Source: Helicobacter equorum | GTDB taxonomy: Bacteria; Campylobacterota; Campylobacteria; Campylobacterales; Helicobacteraceae | Direction: 5' to 3' | Length of the DNA: 64,000 nt | Assembly (NCBI RefSeq): GCF_900198655.1 | Contig: NZ_FZPO01000015.1 | Coordinates: forward strand, 1 to 64,000 | In this document: positions 18,550 to 28,094 of the stretch, piece after piece | Position numbering within the stretch: position 1 is the first letter of the stretch | Layout of the letters: the number at the start of each line of letters is the position of its first letter | Translations under genes and position numbers: made by a program | The notes under the pieces: model-generated | The model's input: only the letters and a program-made list of their open reading frames with translations | The model's database searches: none | What the model was told of the DNA's origin: nothing

Positions 18550-19649
18550 TAACTCTTAAACCATGATTTGATTTTGGCAAAGCATTGATCTAGGGCGTTA
18601 AGATGTGGAGCGCTCTCATTTCCAAAGCTCTCATGTAATTTTTGAAGTAATTCTTTTTGCTCAGCAGTAAGTTTTTTGGGATAGATAATGGTAATTTGTG
18701 CTACAAATTTTCCATATGCGGAGGTATTGAGGATTTTTACTCCTTGATTTTCAAATACAAATTGTGCACCATCTTTGGCATTACTTGGAAGGTTTAGCTC
18801 TAGCTCGCCACGTAGGGAAGGGATTTTGATACTTTGACCTAACAGCACGGAAGTAAAAAATACTGGAACTTCTATATAGATATTTTCGCCATCACGGATA
18901 AAGTTTTCATCATCATCAGCGTGAATCTGCAAGAATAAATCACCCCTTTTGCCATTTTTATCAGCATGTCCTCTACCTTGTAAGCGGATTCTATTGCCAC
19001 TATCTACGCCCTCTGGGATTGTAACTTCAAAGCTTTCTTCTTTGTTTTCGTAACCTTTGCCCTTACATGCTGGGCAATTCTCAACCTTTTTCTCCCCTGT
19101 GCCACCGCATGCGCTACAAGTTTGTGCAAAGGTTACAAAACCCTGTCGTATGTAGGTTTTTCCCTCACCTCTACACGCACTACAAGTTTGGAGTTTGCCA
19201 CCTTTTGCACCTGTGCCATTACATTTTTGACACGAGACTTTGTAAATATTTTTGATTGTTTTTGTGCAACCAAACACTGCCTCTTTGAAGCTTAGACGGA
19301 GCTCTTGGAGTGCGTGTAGATCCTCACCTCTTTTTGTCCGTGTGCTTCCCCCGCCAAAAAAGCTCTCAAAAATACTTCCAAAGCCCTCGAAAATATCACC
19401 AAAACCTTGTGCGCCACCGCTACCATTTAAGCCTTCTTTGCCGTATCGATCATAGATTGCGCGTTTGTTTTCATCACTAAGCACTTCATAGGCTTCGTTG
19501 ATAAGCTTAAATCTCTCTTCTGCATCTTTGTCATCGGGGTTTCTATCAGGGTGGTATTTGAGTGCGAGTTTGCGGTAGGACTTTTTGATGCTTTCTTTAT
19601 CACTTGTGCGTGTAACTTCTAGCACTTCATAGTAATCTAGGCTTTCCAT
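18549..19649 (-). CDS. dnaJ: Chaperone protein DnaJ
   Basis: DnaJ delivers substrates to DnaK and stimulates its ATPase. The 366 residues contain the J domain (D-Y-Y-E-V-L near residue 5, H-P-D-R-N-P-D-D with the HPD tripeptide), a Gly/Phe-rich linker, four C-x-x-C-x-G-x-G zinc repeats (C-Q-K-C-N-G-T-G to C-P-A-C-K-G-K-G), and the C-terminal substrate domain. The ATG at 19649 begins exactly at the J domain and has AAGGAG upstream; an earlier ATG at 19775 would add 42 non-family residues and run into recR. Divergent from recR. Confidence 0.97.
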   Translation of the reverse strand: MESLDYYEVLEVTRTSDKESIKKSYRKLALKYHPDRNPDDKDAEERFKLINEAYEVLSDENKRAIYDRYGKEGLNGSGGAQGFGDIFEGFGSIFESFFGGGSTRTKRGEDLHALQELRLSFKEAVFGCTKTIKNIYKVSCQKCNGTGAKGGKLQTCSACRGEGKTYIRQGFVTFAQTCSACGGTGEKKVENCPACKGKGYENKEESFEVTIPEGVDSGNRIRLQGRGHADKNGKRGDLFLQIHADDDENFIRDGENIYIEVPVFFTSVLLGQSIKIPSLRGELELNLPSNAKDGAQFVFENQGVKILNTSAYGKFVAQITIIYPKKLTAEQKELLQKLHESFGNESAPHLNALDQCFAKIKSWFKS

Positions 19650-19723
19650 TGGTATAATACTCCTTGAGAATAAAACTAAAAATTGTAGCAAAAGAAAACT
19701 AAAAAAAATATGTGGGAGGGAAA

Positions 19724-20314
19724 ATGAATACCTACAAAATGGGGTTGCAGTCTTTTTTTGCACTTGTGGAAGCATTAGAGCAAATCCCAGCTATTGGCAA
19801 AAAAAGCGCACAAAAAATCGCACTCACTTTAAGCATAGAGGATAAATTTTTGGGATTAAAAGTTGCTCATATGCTTGAAGAAGCCACACGCAATGTGCGT
19901 ATTTGTGAGAAATGTCTAGGATTAAGCGAATCTGAAGTCTGTGAGATTTGTTTGGATTCTGCACGGGAAAATGGGGAATTGTGTATCGTAGCGCACCCAA
20001 AGGATATTTTTACGATAGAAGCTATTGGGGAATTTAGGGGTCGGTATTTTGTGCTAGATTCAAAGGCACACATGCAAGATATTGATTTTGCACTCTTGGC
20101 TAGGCGTATAGAATCTGAAAATATTGTTGAGGTAATTTTTGCGCTTTCGCCCACACTTGCAAATGAAGCGATTATGCTTTTTGTCGAAGATGCATTGCAA
20201 AATACTAATCTGAGATTCACGAAAATCGCACAGGGTGTGCCAACAGGCATTGGTTTAGATTCTATTGATCAGCTTTCTTTGTCTCGAGCCTTGAGCGCTC
20301 GAGTAAAAATTTAG
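19724..20314 (+). CDS. recR: Recombination mediator protein RecR
   Basis: RecR works with RecO (and RecF where present) to load RecA at gaps. The 196 residues show a helix-hairpin-helix ([10 protein letters not shown]), a zinc site C-x2-C...C-x2-C (I-C-E-K-C and C-E-I-C), and the Toprim segment with the closing G-V-P-T-G-I-G-L-D motif. The ATG at 19724 follows a GGGAGGG site; a GTG at 19712 lies within that site and is less likely. Confidence 0.95.
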   Translation: MNTYKMGLQSFFALVEALEQIPAIGKKSAQKIALTLSIEDKFLGLKVAHMLEEATRNVRICEKCLGLSESEVCEICLDSARENGELCIVAHPKDIFTIEAIGEFRGRYFVLDSKAHMQDIDFALLARRIESENIVEVIFALSPTLANEAIMLFVEDALQNTNLRFTKIAQGVPTGIGLDSIDQLSLSRALSARVKI

Positions 20315-20386
20315 CAAATTTAAGGCTTATATAAGTCCTAATTTAGGTAGAATTCTAAGGTTATTTCATCAAAAAGGGAGACGAAA

Positions 20387-20686
20387 ATGAAAAAGTTAGT
20401 ATTGCTTATTGCAGCAGGTTGTGTAAGTATGGCATTGGCGACTGAAGCACCAGCTATTTTCAAAAAATGTGTAAGTTGCCATGGAGCTGATGGTAAGAAA
20501 ACAAGCTTTGGCAATGATGCTATTGCTGGATTGGATAAAGCTAGAATCATCGAGGATTTGAAAGGTTACAGAGCTAAGACACTTAATCGTCATGGTAAAG
20601 CAAACCTTATGAATCCAAATGCAGCTAATCTTACAGATGATCAAATCGAAGAGCTTGCAACTTATATTTCTAGTTTGCCAAAATAA
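20387..20686 (+). CDS. Periplasmic c-type cytochrome (c553-like)
   Basis: This 99-residue precursor has a cleavable signal peptide (A-A-G-C-V-S-M-A-L-A, cut about residue 19) and a single haem motif C-V-S-C-H, with a later Met in N-L-M-N-P that can be the sixth ligand. It is a class I cytochrome c like the H. pylori c553 that feeds the cbb3 oxidase. GGGAGACG lies before the ATG. It stands alone between recR and alr. A near-palindrome at about 20318-20339 (TTAAGGCTTA/TAAGTCCTAA) is too imperfect to call. Confidence 0.93.
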   Translation: MKKLVLLIAAGCVSMALATEAPAIFKKCVSCHGADGKKTSFGNDAIAGLDKARIIEDLKGYRAKTLNRHGKANLMNPNAANLTDDQIEELATYISSLPK

Positions 20687-20733
20687 TTCTTTGAGCCGGG
20701 GGATTTCCTCTGCTCTGTGCATAGATTTCTTAC

Positions 20734-21774
20734 ATGTCAGAAATTCTTTTAGATTCTCAAGCTTTTTTTCATAATCTTACATATATTTCAGAATATCTTC
20801 ATACGCATTCTACATCCACAAAATTAGCCCTGGTTCTTAAAGACAATGCCTATGGACATGGGTTGAGAGAGATTGCGAGCCTAGCTAGAGAATTTGGTGT
20901 GCAAGATGTTTTTGTGAAGACATATGATGAGGCACAGATCGTGCGAGAGTTTTTTGGCTCTATTACGATTTTATATGGTGAACCAAAGGAGGTGTTAGCG
21001 CCTAATATGGCGATTGCAATCAATAATAAAGAGATCTTGCATTCGTTGGCATACGGAAGCAAGGTTGAATTAAAAGTCAATACTGGAATGAATCGTAACG
21101 GAATCGATCCTAGCACATTAGAGGAATACATCACATTAATCACTCAAAATGGCTTACAACTTTTTGGCGTATTCACGCATAATGGGTATGGTGATGATTT
21201 AGATGATGACTTTGAGATAGGGTGTGAAAATTTTGAAAATATTAAAACCGCAGTGTTGCACATTTGTAAGAAGCTTGGCATAGAGAAACCACGCTTTCAT
21301 GGGCTTAATTCTTCTGGCACCTTGCGATCAAATACTATCACAGATGATTTAGTGCGTGTGGGGATTGGCGCATATGGATATCTTCAATCAGAGGCCACAC
21401 CCCAAGTTGCTTGTGCGCTTAAACCTGTAGCATCCTTATGGGCAGATAGAATCTCATCTAAAATGTTGCCAAAAGGTGCAAAAATAGGCTATGGTGGTAA
21501 AAGTGTGCTACAAAAAGAGAGTATAGTAAGTACATATGATGTTGGATATGGTGATGGATTTCCTCGCGTAAATGAACACACAGATCTGTATACCGCCTGT
21601 GGGAAGAGGATCTTGGCGCGCACTTCCATGGATTGTTTTTCGTGTGTGAGTGATGCACCTAGAATCTGTGTTTTTGATAATGTAATGCCCATAGCAAAGG
21701 CATTTAATACGATTAGCTATGAAGTGCTTACACATCTCTCGCCATTTATTAAACGCACAATAGTGAGGAAATAA
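20734..21774 (+). CDS. alr: Alanine racemase
   Basis: Alr makes D-alanine for peptidoglycan. The PLP lysine lies in V-L-K-D-N-A-Y-G-H-G (about residue 36), and the second catalytic region reads V-G-Y-G-D-G-F-P-R. At 346 residues it is near the usual size. No convincing Shine-Dalgarno precedes the ATG at 20734, but no other start fits the family N-terminus. Its TAA overlaps the serB ATG by one base, so the two are coupled. Confidence 0.93.
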   Translation: MSEILLDSQAFFHNLTYISEYLHTHSTSTKLALVLKDNAYGHGLREIASLAREFGVQDVFVKTYDEAQIVREFFGSITILYGEPKEVLAPNMAIAINNKEILHSLAYGSKVELKVNTGMNRNGIDPSTLEEYITLITQNGLQLFGVFTHNGYGDDLDDDFEIGCENFENIKTAVLHICKKLGIEKPRFHGLNSSGTLRSNTITDDLVRVGIGAYGYLQSEATPQVACALKPVASLWADRISSKMLPKGAKIGYGGKSVLQKESIVSTYDVGYGDGFPRVNEHTDLYTACGKRILARTSMDCFSCVSDAPRICVFDNVMPIAKAFNTISYEVLTHLSPFIKRTIVRK

Positions 21775-22412
21775 TGAAATTAGCGGTTTTTGATTTTGAT
21801 TCAACTTTGATGGATGGTGAAACGATAGATTTTTTGGCAAGAGAATGTGGCGTGGAAGCACAAGTTGCAGCTATCACGCATAGAGCTATGAATGGAGAAT
21901 TAGATTTTTATGAAAGTCTTAAAAATCGTGTGCGTTTGCTTGCTGGATTGGCTGAATCTAGGGCGCGAGAAATTTGTGAGAATTTGCCACTTATGTTAGG
22001 TGCACAAGAGATTATACAATTTTTGCAAAGCCATGGTTATAAAGTGGTGTGTTTTAGTGGCGGTTTTAGTTTTGCCACAAGACATTTTGTAAGAATTTTG
22101 GGACTTGATGGCGAGTTTAGTAATATCTTGCATACAAAGGCTGGTGTTTTAAGTGGTGAAGTTGGTGGCGAGATGATGTTTGGAGATTCTAAGGGCGTTA
22201 TGTTGGCAAGGTTACAGCATTTGCTTGGCGTGAGTGTGCAAGATACGCTTTGTGTGGGTGATGGAGCAAATGATATAAGTATGTTTGCCTATGCGGATAC
22301 GCGTGTGGCATTTTGTGCTAAGGAAGTATTACAACAAGCAGCAAATATCGTTATCGAGCAAAAGGATTTGCGTGCTATCATTCCTCTCTTAGAACAAGCA
22401 TATAAGGTGTAG
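21774..22412 (+). CDS. serB: Phosphoserine phosphatase
   Basis: SerB is the last step of serine synthesis. It is a HAD-fold hydrolase with D-F-D-S-T-L-M (nucleophile Asp near residue 9), the G-G-F-S-F-A motif, and V-G-D-G-A-N-D near residue 162. The 212-residue length and absence of an ACT domain match the short epsilonproteobacterial form. It is translationally coupled to alr. Confidence 0.94.
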   Translation: MKLAVFDFDSTLMDGETIDFLARECGVEAQVAAITHRAMNGELDFYESLKNRVRLLAGLAESRAREICENLPLMLGAQEIIQFLQSHGYKVVCFSGGFSFATRHFVRILGLDGEFSNILHTKAGVLSGEVGGEMMFGDSKGVMLARLQHLLGVSVQDTLCVGDGANDISMFAYADTRVAFCAKEVLQQAANIVIEQKDLRAIIPLLEQAYKV

Positions 22413-22437
22413 ATTCTAATTTTAGTTATAGAATCTA
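22410..22437 (+). terminator. Inverted pair of the AGAWTCT word after serB
   Basis: TAGATTCTA (22410-22418) and its exact complement TAGAATCTA (22429-22437) form a 9-bp stem with a 10-base A/T-rich loop, beginning within the serB stop codon. No U-tract follows, so simple intrinsic termination is not certain. The arms are the same word that is over-represented across the window. Confidence 0.45.
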
Positions 22438-22471
22438 TGATGCATATGCCAAAACCCTAAGGATTGCAAAA

Positions 22472-23239
22472 ATGGAGATTGTCCCATATTTGACAAACGA
22501 TACACATGTAATTACATTTTTGCTTCTACTCTTGCGTTTTAGCGGTGTGTTTGCGTTTTTCCCTTTTTTTGATAATCAAATGATTTCTCCAAGTATTCGT
22601 GGGGCGATGATATTTTTTATGGCTGTCTTGTTTTATCCTCTTGCACATTATGAGTTGGGGCAGATTTCTGTTATTGTATTAATAGTCGCAGGACTTTTTG
22701 AGTTGATGTTGGGATTTTTGGCTGGGATTATGTTACAAATTGTGTTTGCAATGATTAGCTTTAGTGGAGAGCTTATGAGCTTTTCTATGGGGCTTACTAT
22801 GGCAAGCGCTTATGATCCTATCAGTGGTTCACAGCGTCCTATTGTAGGGCAACTACTAAGTGTTTTGGCTCTACTTATTGCATTAAATCTTGATTTTCAT
22901 CATGTAATTTTGCAACTTGTTGCTCATAGTTTAGATTCTGTGCCTCTTGGGAGCTTTATTTTTGGCGATAATAGTGTAGGTTATTATGTGAAGGCATTGA
23001 GTAATTTTTTTGTAGTTGGTTTTTCTATGGCATTTCCAATTTTAGCCATTATTTTGTTTTCAGATATTATTTTTGGAATGATTATGAAAACCCATCCACA
23101 ATTTAATCTTTTAGCAGTCGGCTTTCCGATTAAAATTGCTATCGCATTTGTTGTGCTTATTGTCGTGTTGCCTTCTATATATGTGCATTTTAAGCGCGAG
23201 ATTGAAGAAGCATTGTTTGCCATAGGAAAGATGTTTTAA
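22472..23239 (+). CDS. fliR: Flagellar export apparatus protein FliR
   Basis: FliR is an integral membrane part of the flagellar type III export gate, with FliP and FliQ. The 255 residues have about six membrane segments and the family patterns R-F-S-G-V-F-A-F-F-P-F-F near residue 23 and G-L-T-M-A-S-A-Y-D-P near residue 108. It is isolated from other flagellar genes, as is common in this class where flagellar genes are scattered. Confidence 0.93.
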   Translation: MEIVPYLTNDTHVITFLLLLLRFSGVFAFFPFFDNQMISPSIRGAMIFFMAVLFYPLAHYELGQISVIVLIVAGLFELMLGFLAGIMLQIVFAMISFSGELMSFSMGLTMASAYDPISGSQRPIVGQLLSVLALLIALNLDFHHVILQLVAHSLDSVPLGSFIFGDNSVGYYVKALSNFFVVGFSMAFPILAIILFSDIIFGMIMKTHPQFNLLAVGFPIKIAIAFVVLIVVLPSIYVHFKREIEEALFAIGKMF

Positions 23240-23334
23240 TAAAAACTTTAGAGGTATCTTAGGGTAAAACTTTAAGAGATTCTTAGTATTTTTATAGTAC
23301 AATCCCACCTTCATTTTTACACAAGGAATCATCA

Positions 23335-23559
23335 ATGAGAACCGAAGAAATTGCTGCTAAGGCATTAGAGAAACTTGATAATGATCGTTATGTTCTTTCA
23401 AATTTGCTTTTTGCGCGTATCAAGGAGCTTGGAGCAGGGGCTACACCGCTTGTAGATATGAAAGTTTCTAAACATAAACTTGCTGATATTGCAATGCGTG
23501 AGATAGCTGAAGGCAAGGTTGTGTTTGAGAGTATCGAGCAGGTTCCTACAAATAGATAA
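23335..23559 (+). CDS. rpoZ: RNA polymerase omega subunit
   Basis: Seventy-four residues of omega, which chaperones the beta-prime subunit. The core R-T-E-E-I-A-A-K-A-L and later K-L-A-D-I-A-M-R-E-I match the epsilonproteobacterial form. ACAAGGAA precedes the ATG. It lies 20 bases before spoT; the rpoZ-spoT link is widespread and fits the role of omega in ppGpp binding. Confidence 0.93.
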   Translation: MRTEEIAAKALEKLDNDRYVLSNLLFARIKELGAGATPLVDMKVSKHKLADIAMREIAEGKVVFESIEQVPTNR

Positions 23560-23579
23560 CTTTTTATAAGGCAGATATT

Positions 23580-25727
23580 GTGAGTTTTTTTTCTCGTATA
23601 GGAGAGATTGATACCATAGAATCTGCCACGCAAACACTACAAGAATTTACAAATATTACTCCAACGATTCAAAAAGCTATTGGCTGTGCCACACATTACC
23701 ATCAAGGACAATTTAGAAAAAGTGGCATTCCTTATATTATTCATCCTATGTGTGTGGCGTGCATTGTGGCATTTTATGGTGGTGATGAGACAATGGTATG
23801 CGCTGCGTTATTGCATGACGCAGTCGAAGATACACAATGTAGCCTTGAATTCGTGCAGGCAGAATTTGGCTGGGATGTGGCGCATTTAGTCGATGCTTTG
23901 ACAAAAATTGTGGAGATTCGCAAAGAGGAATTTGGTGGAAGCTATGATAAAAAACTTGTTGCTTCCGCACTTTCTTTCCGTAAAATGCTCTTAATTTCTA
24001 TCCAAGATATACGCGCGTTTGTCATAAAAATTTGCGATAGAATGCACAATATGCTAACCCTTGATGCTTTGCCTCATGACAAACAAGTGCGTATCGCTGA
24101 AGAGACGCTTGTCGTGTATGCACCTATTGCACATAGACTTGGGATTTCTTCACTCAAATCAGAACTTGAGGATCGCTGTTTTTATTATCTTTTTCCTAAA
24201 GAATATGAGCAGATTGACACATATATTAAAACACACTATCAATCTATTAGTCTTAAGCTTAACTCATTTACAGATTCTGTGCGCACACTTTTGCAACGCA
24301 ATGGTTTTGGCGATGGTGATTTTGAGATAGAATATCGTATCAAGCGATATTATTCAATTTATCTCAAAATGCAACGCAAAGGTGTGGCTATCGATGAAAT
24401 TTTGGATTTATTGGCGGTGCGTATTCTTGTAAAGACTCCATTGGAATGCTATAAGGCGTTGGGGATTTTACACCTTAGTCTAAAGCCTGTTGTCTCCAGA
24501 CTTAAGGATTATATTGCAATCCCAAAAGAAAATGGCTATCAAACAATTCATACGACTATTTTTGATAAATCTAGTATTTTTGAGGTGCAAATTCGCACTT
24601 TTGATATGCATAAAACGGCGCAATATGGTATCGCTGCGCATTGGAAATATAAAAGTGGTGGGCGCGAACCTAGCTTAAGTTGGGTGCAAAATCTCCAGCA
24701 TCAAGAGAGTTCTATCGAGGAGTTTTATGAGCTTGTCAAGAATGATTTGTATCGTGAAGATCTTGTGGTATTTTCACCTGCGGGGGATACCTATAGTCTG
24801 CCTGTTGGTGCATTGGTGTTGGATTTTGCGTATGCTATTCATACAGATGTCGGTAATCGCGCTGTAGGCGCATATGTCAATCACCAAAAAGTTTCGCTTT
24901 TGCAACCCCTTAAAAATAGCGATATTGTGCGTATCATAGTCGCAAATGATGATGAGGTGATAAAACCGCGTTGTAGCTGGATAGATGCGCTTAAAACATC
25001 AAAAGCAAAAAGTCAGCTCAAGCTTCAATGCCACGCGCGTCTTAAAGAGGTCGATAAGAGGGCGGCGATAAATATTTTGGCAACAATGTTTGAGCGCACC
25101 CCAAAGGCTATTGAGGAATTCTTGCATCAACAGAATCTAGATTCTGAAGTATATAAGGTTATGCGCGATAGAGGCTTTTTTAAAAATATCAAAAATCACG
25201 CTAGAGATTTTTATCAAAAACGCAGGGTATTTTTTGGTCTTTTTAAAAGCAACCGCTTCAAAGTGCGCCAAATCAAGCTTGATAACATTGTGGCATTTAG
25301 CAATTTTGCCATTAGTGAGGCGATTTTTGATTATTGTTGTCATCCAAAATATGGTGATGGAATCTTGGCGATTAAAAATGGCACGAAGCTTTATATTCAT
25401 CACAAACTTTGTAGTCGTATAGAATCTGATATGGCAGATGGTGTAGATATGGTGTTTGTGCAATGGCTAGAAAGTCAAAAGTACAATTACAAAATTCTTG
25501 TAGCACTTGAGGATAAAAAAGGCGCTATTGCAAGATTTTTGACAACTTTAGCAAAATATCAATGTCGCGTAATTCGAGTGAATTACGATAGAATGAATAA
25601 TGAATTTGCAAGTTTGTGTGAGGTGTATATACAAAGTATCGATAATGACATCAAGCCACTCAAAAATGCTATAGAGCAGCAACATAAAATTATCGAGTTT
25701 AGTGCGCTAAAAGATGCATATTCATGA
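23580..25727 (+). CDS. spoT: Bifunctional (p)ppGpp synthetase/hydrolase SpoT (Rel)
   Basis: This single RelA/SpoT homologue both makes and degrades the stringent alarmone. The 715 residues contain the HD hydrolase domain (H-P-M-C-V-A near residue 58, L-L-H-D-A-V-E-D near 78), the synthetase domain (D-Y-I-A-I-P-K-E-N-G-Y-Q-T-I-H near 305), a TGS domain (V-F-S-P-A-G-D-T-Y-S-L-P) and a C-terminal ACT domain. The start is GTG with AAGG 8 bases upstream. It contains the palindrome CAGAATCTAGATTCTG at 25131-25146, two head-to-head copies of the frequent word. Confidence 0.96.
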   Translation: MSFFSRIGEIDTIESATQTLQEFTNITPTIQKAIGCATHYHQGQFRKSGIPYIIHPMCVACIVAFYGGDETMVCAALLHDAVEDTQCSLEFVQAEFGWDVAHLVDALTKIVEIRKEEFGGSYDKKLVASALSFRKMLLISIQDIRAFVIKICDRMHNMLTLDALPHDKQVRIAEETLVVYAPIAHRLGISSLKSELEDRCFYYLFPKEYEQIDTYIKTHYQSISLKLNSFTDSVRTLLQRNGFGDGDFEIEYRIKRYYSIYLKMQRKGVAIDEILDLLAVRILVKTPLECYKALGILHLSLKPVVSRLKDYIAIPKENGYQTIHTTIFDKSSIFEVQIRTFDMHKTAQYGIAAHWKYKSGGREPSLSWVQNLQHQESSIEEFYELVKNDLYREDLVVFSPAGDTYSLPVGALVLDFAYAIHTDVGNRAVGAYVNHQKVSLLQPLKNSDIVRIIVANDDEVIKPRCSWIDALKTSKAKSQLKLQCHARLKEVDKRAAINILATMFERTPKAIEEFLHQQNLDSEVYKVMRDRGFFKNIKNHARDFYQKRRVFFGLFKSNRFKVRQIKLDNIVAFSNFAISEAIFDYCCHPKYGDGILAIKNGTKLYIHHKLCSRIESDMADGVDMVFVQWLESQKYNYKILVALEDKKGAIARFLTTLAKYQCRVIRVNYDRMNNEFASLCEVYIQSIDNDIKPLKNAIEQQHKIIEFSALKDAYS

Positions 25728-25751
25728 GATTAATATTTAGGAGATAGAGGC

Positions 25752-26993
25752 ATGGAGAATTTTGAACGACGATTAGATTCTTCACAATTAGAAAACTTAC
25801 ATAAGGCAATGCGTGAAATTGAGCGAGGGATTGTAGAATTTATTGGTGCAGACTATATTCGATCGCTTATTGCGAGATTTTTCCTCACAGGAGAGAGATT
25901 TATTGTAAAAGCGGGTTTTGATCCTACTGCACCAGATTTGCATTTGGGGCACACTGTGCTTATCCAAAAACTTGCTACATTTCAGCGTTATGGTGGTTTG
26001 GTGAAGTTTCTTATTGGAGATTTTACGGCAACAATTGGTGATCCAACGGGCAAAAGCGAAACAAGAAAACCACTTAGCACAGAGCAAGTAGAACAAAATG
26101 CACTCACATATAAAGAACAAGTTTTTAAGATCTTGGATCCCAAATATACACAAGTATGTTTTAATTCTCAATGGATTAGTAAGCTTGGTGTAGAGGGACT
26201 TATTGCCCTTAGCTCGAAATTTTCTGTAGCAAGAATGTTGGAGCGCGATGATTTTGCTAAGCGATATAAAAATAATCAGCCCATTTCTATGGTGGAATTT
26301 CTCTATCCACTCTTGCAGGGTTATGATTCTGTAGCATTAGAATGTGATATAGAACTCGGAGGGAATGATCAAAAGTTTAATTTGCTTGTGGGACGAAGTT
26401 TGCAGAGAGCATATGGACTTAATAAAGAGCAAAGTGTGCTGACTGTGCCACTTTTAGAGGGCTTAGATGGTGTGAATAAAATGAGTAAATCTCTAGGCAA
26501 TTATATAGGTGTCACACAAGATTCAAACACTATGTATGCTAAGATTCTCAGCATTTCTGATACCTTAATGTGGCGATATTATGAGTTGCTTTCTGCTAAA
26601 AGCCTTGAAGAGATAGCTACACTTAAAGCGCAGGTAGAAGATGGCACACTTCATCCAAAGACTGCAAAAGAGATTCTTGCGCTAGAAATTACAGAGTGTT
26701 ATCATACAAAAGAACTCGCATATAGCGCAAAAGAAGAATTTGATAATGTGTTTGCCAAAGATGAGATTCCAAGTGATATAGAAACATTTAGTTTTGAATC
26801 TGGAGAGTGGATTTGCAAAATTGCACTAGATTGTGGACTTTCTCCCTCTACATCACAAGCAAGGCGTGATATTAAGGCAGGTGCGCTAAAATTAAATAAG
26901 CAAAAAATAAGCGATGAAAATTTAAAATTAGATAAGGGCGAGTTTATCTTACAAATTGGCAAGAGGCGTTTTGCTAAAATACTCATCAAATAA
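25752..26993 (+). CDS. tyrS: Tyrosyl-tRNA synthetase
   Basis: TyrRS charges tRNA-Tyr. The class I signatures are P-D-L-H-L-G-H (HIGH, near residue 62) and K-M-S-K-S near residue 245, and a C-terminal S4-like domain includes [10 protein letters not shown]. At 413 residues it fits the TyrZ-type forms. GGAG precedes the ATG by 9 bases. It follows spoT by 24 bases and the nitronate monooxygenase gene follows by 12. Confidence 0.95.
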   Translation: MENFERRLDSSQLENLHKAMREIERGIVEFIGADYIRSLIARFFLTGERFIVKAGFDPTAPDLHLGHTVLIQKLATFQRYGGLVKFLIGDFTATIGDPTGKSETRKPLSTEQVEQNALTYKEQVFKILDPKYTQVCFNSQWISKLGVEGLIALSSKFSVARMLERDDFAKRYKNNQPISMVEFLYPLLQGYDSVALECDIELGGNDQKFNLLVGRSLQRAYGLNKEQSVLTVPLLEGLDGVNKMSKSLGNYIGVTQDSNTMYAKILSISDTLMWRYYELLSAKSLEEIATLKAQVEDGTLHPKTAKEILALEITECYHTKELAYSAKEEFDNVFAKDEIPSDIETFSFESGEWICKIALDCGLSPSTSQARRDIKAGALKLNKQKISDENLKLDKGEFILQIGKRRFAKILIK

Positions 26994-27005
26994 CTAAGGA
27001 CTACA

Positions 27006-28094
27006 ATGCAGTTAAAACCTATCAAAATTGGAAAACACATCATCAAGTATCCTATATTCCAAGGTGGTATGGGCGTGGGTATAAGTTGGGATAAACTAGC
27101 CGGTAGCGTCTCAAAAGAGGGTGCATTAGGTATCGTAAGCGCTGTAGGCACTGGGTATTATAAACAAATGCACTTTACACAAAAGCTTGTGAATCTTAAA
27201 CCATTTGAAGCAATTAATTTTTACTCCAAACAAGCACTCCAAGAGATCATTAGAAATGCTCGAAAGCTTTGTGGAGATAATCCACTTGGGGTAAATATTT
27301 TGTATGCGATTAATGAATATGGTCGTGTAGTGCGTGATGCATGTGAGGCTGGAGCAAATATTATCGTTACAGGTGCGGGATTACCTACAAATATGCCTGA
27401 GTTTACCAAAAACTTCTCTGATGTGGCACTTGTGCCTATTGTATCATCAGCTAAGGCATTGCGTATTATTTGTAAGCGTTGGAAAGATCGTTATGCAAAG
27501 ATTCCTGATGCAGTGATTGTAGAAGGTCCTTTGAGTGGCGGACATCAAGGCTTTAGCTATGAAGATTGTTTTAAGCCAGAGTGTCAGTTAGAGGCTATTC
27601 TTCCAAAAATTGTGGATGAAGCAAAACAATGGGGGGATATTCCAGTCATCGCTGCAGGTGGCGTATGGGATAGAAAAGACATTGATACGATGATAAGCCT
27701 TGGTGCAAGTGGCGTGCAAATGGGCACGAGGTTTTTGGGCTCTTTGGAGTGTGATGCGCAAGCATATAGAGACATTATGCCAAAGATTACTAAGGATGAC
27801 ATTGTGCTTATTAAATCCCCTGTGGGTTATCCTGCTAGGGCGATTAAAATGGGTGTTTTGGAGCGGCTAGAAGAAGGAAATGCACCTAAGATTCGTTGTG
27901 TGAGTAATTGTGTTTCACCATGCCATAGAGGACAAGAAGCTAAAAAAGTGGGATATTGTATTGCAGATTCATTAGGGGCAGGTCATTTGGGCGATCGTGT
28001 AAATGGCTTATATTTTACCGGCGCTAATGGATACAAAATTGAAAAGATTCAGAGTGTGAAAGAAATTATCACAGAGCTTGTTAGTGATGTGTGA
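27006..28094 (+). CDS. Nitronate monooxygenase family protein
   Basis: This 362-residue TIM-barrel flavoprotein belongs to the 2-nitropropane dioxygenase/nitronate monooxygenase group. Visible are the N-terminal I-F-Q-G-G-M-G-V-G-I-S (FMN side), the S-G-G-H-Q-G-F loop with the likely catalytic His near residue 181, and G-A-S-G-V-Q-M-G-T-R-F near 240. A Cys-containing segment R-C-V-S-N-C-V-S-P-C-H lies near the C-terminus. I recall an equivalent gene between tyrS and amiA in H. pylori. The natural substrate is uncertain; enoyl reductase FabK is a related alternative. Confidence 0.88.
   Translation: MQLKPIKIGKHIIKYPIFQGGMGVGISWDKLAGSVSKEGALGIVSAVGTGYYKQMHFTQKLVNLKPFEAINFYSKQALQEIIRNARKLCGDNPLGVNILYAINEYGRVVRDACEAGANIIVTGAGLPTNMPEFTKNFSDVALVPIVSSAKALRIICKRWKDRYAKIPDAVIVEGPLSGGHQGFSYEDCFKPECQLEAILPKIVDEAKQWGDIPVIAAGGVWDRKDIDTMISLGASGVQMGTRFLGSLECDAQAYRDIMPKITKDDIVLIKSPVGYPARAIKMGVLERLEEGNAPKIRCVSNCVSPCHRGQEAKKVGYCIADSLGAGHLGDRVNGLYFTGANGYKIEKIQSVKEIITELVSDV

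Noticed and set aside
19650-19775. 42-residue N-terminal extension of DnaJ, with a hydrophobic stretch
   Set aside because: The J domain starts exactly at 19649 with AAGGAG upstream; the extension overlaps recR on the opposite strand.
20687-20733. GAGCCGGGGGATTTCCTCTGCTC as a hairpin terminator after the cytochrome gene
   Set aside because: The arms pair with several mismatches and no T-run follows.
27901-27925. GTTTCAC half-site as a parS partition site for ParB
   Set aside because: Only one half of the palindrome is present and it lies in a coding region; similar half-sites near 4295 and 48500 are also unpaired.
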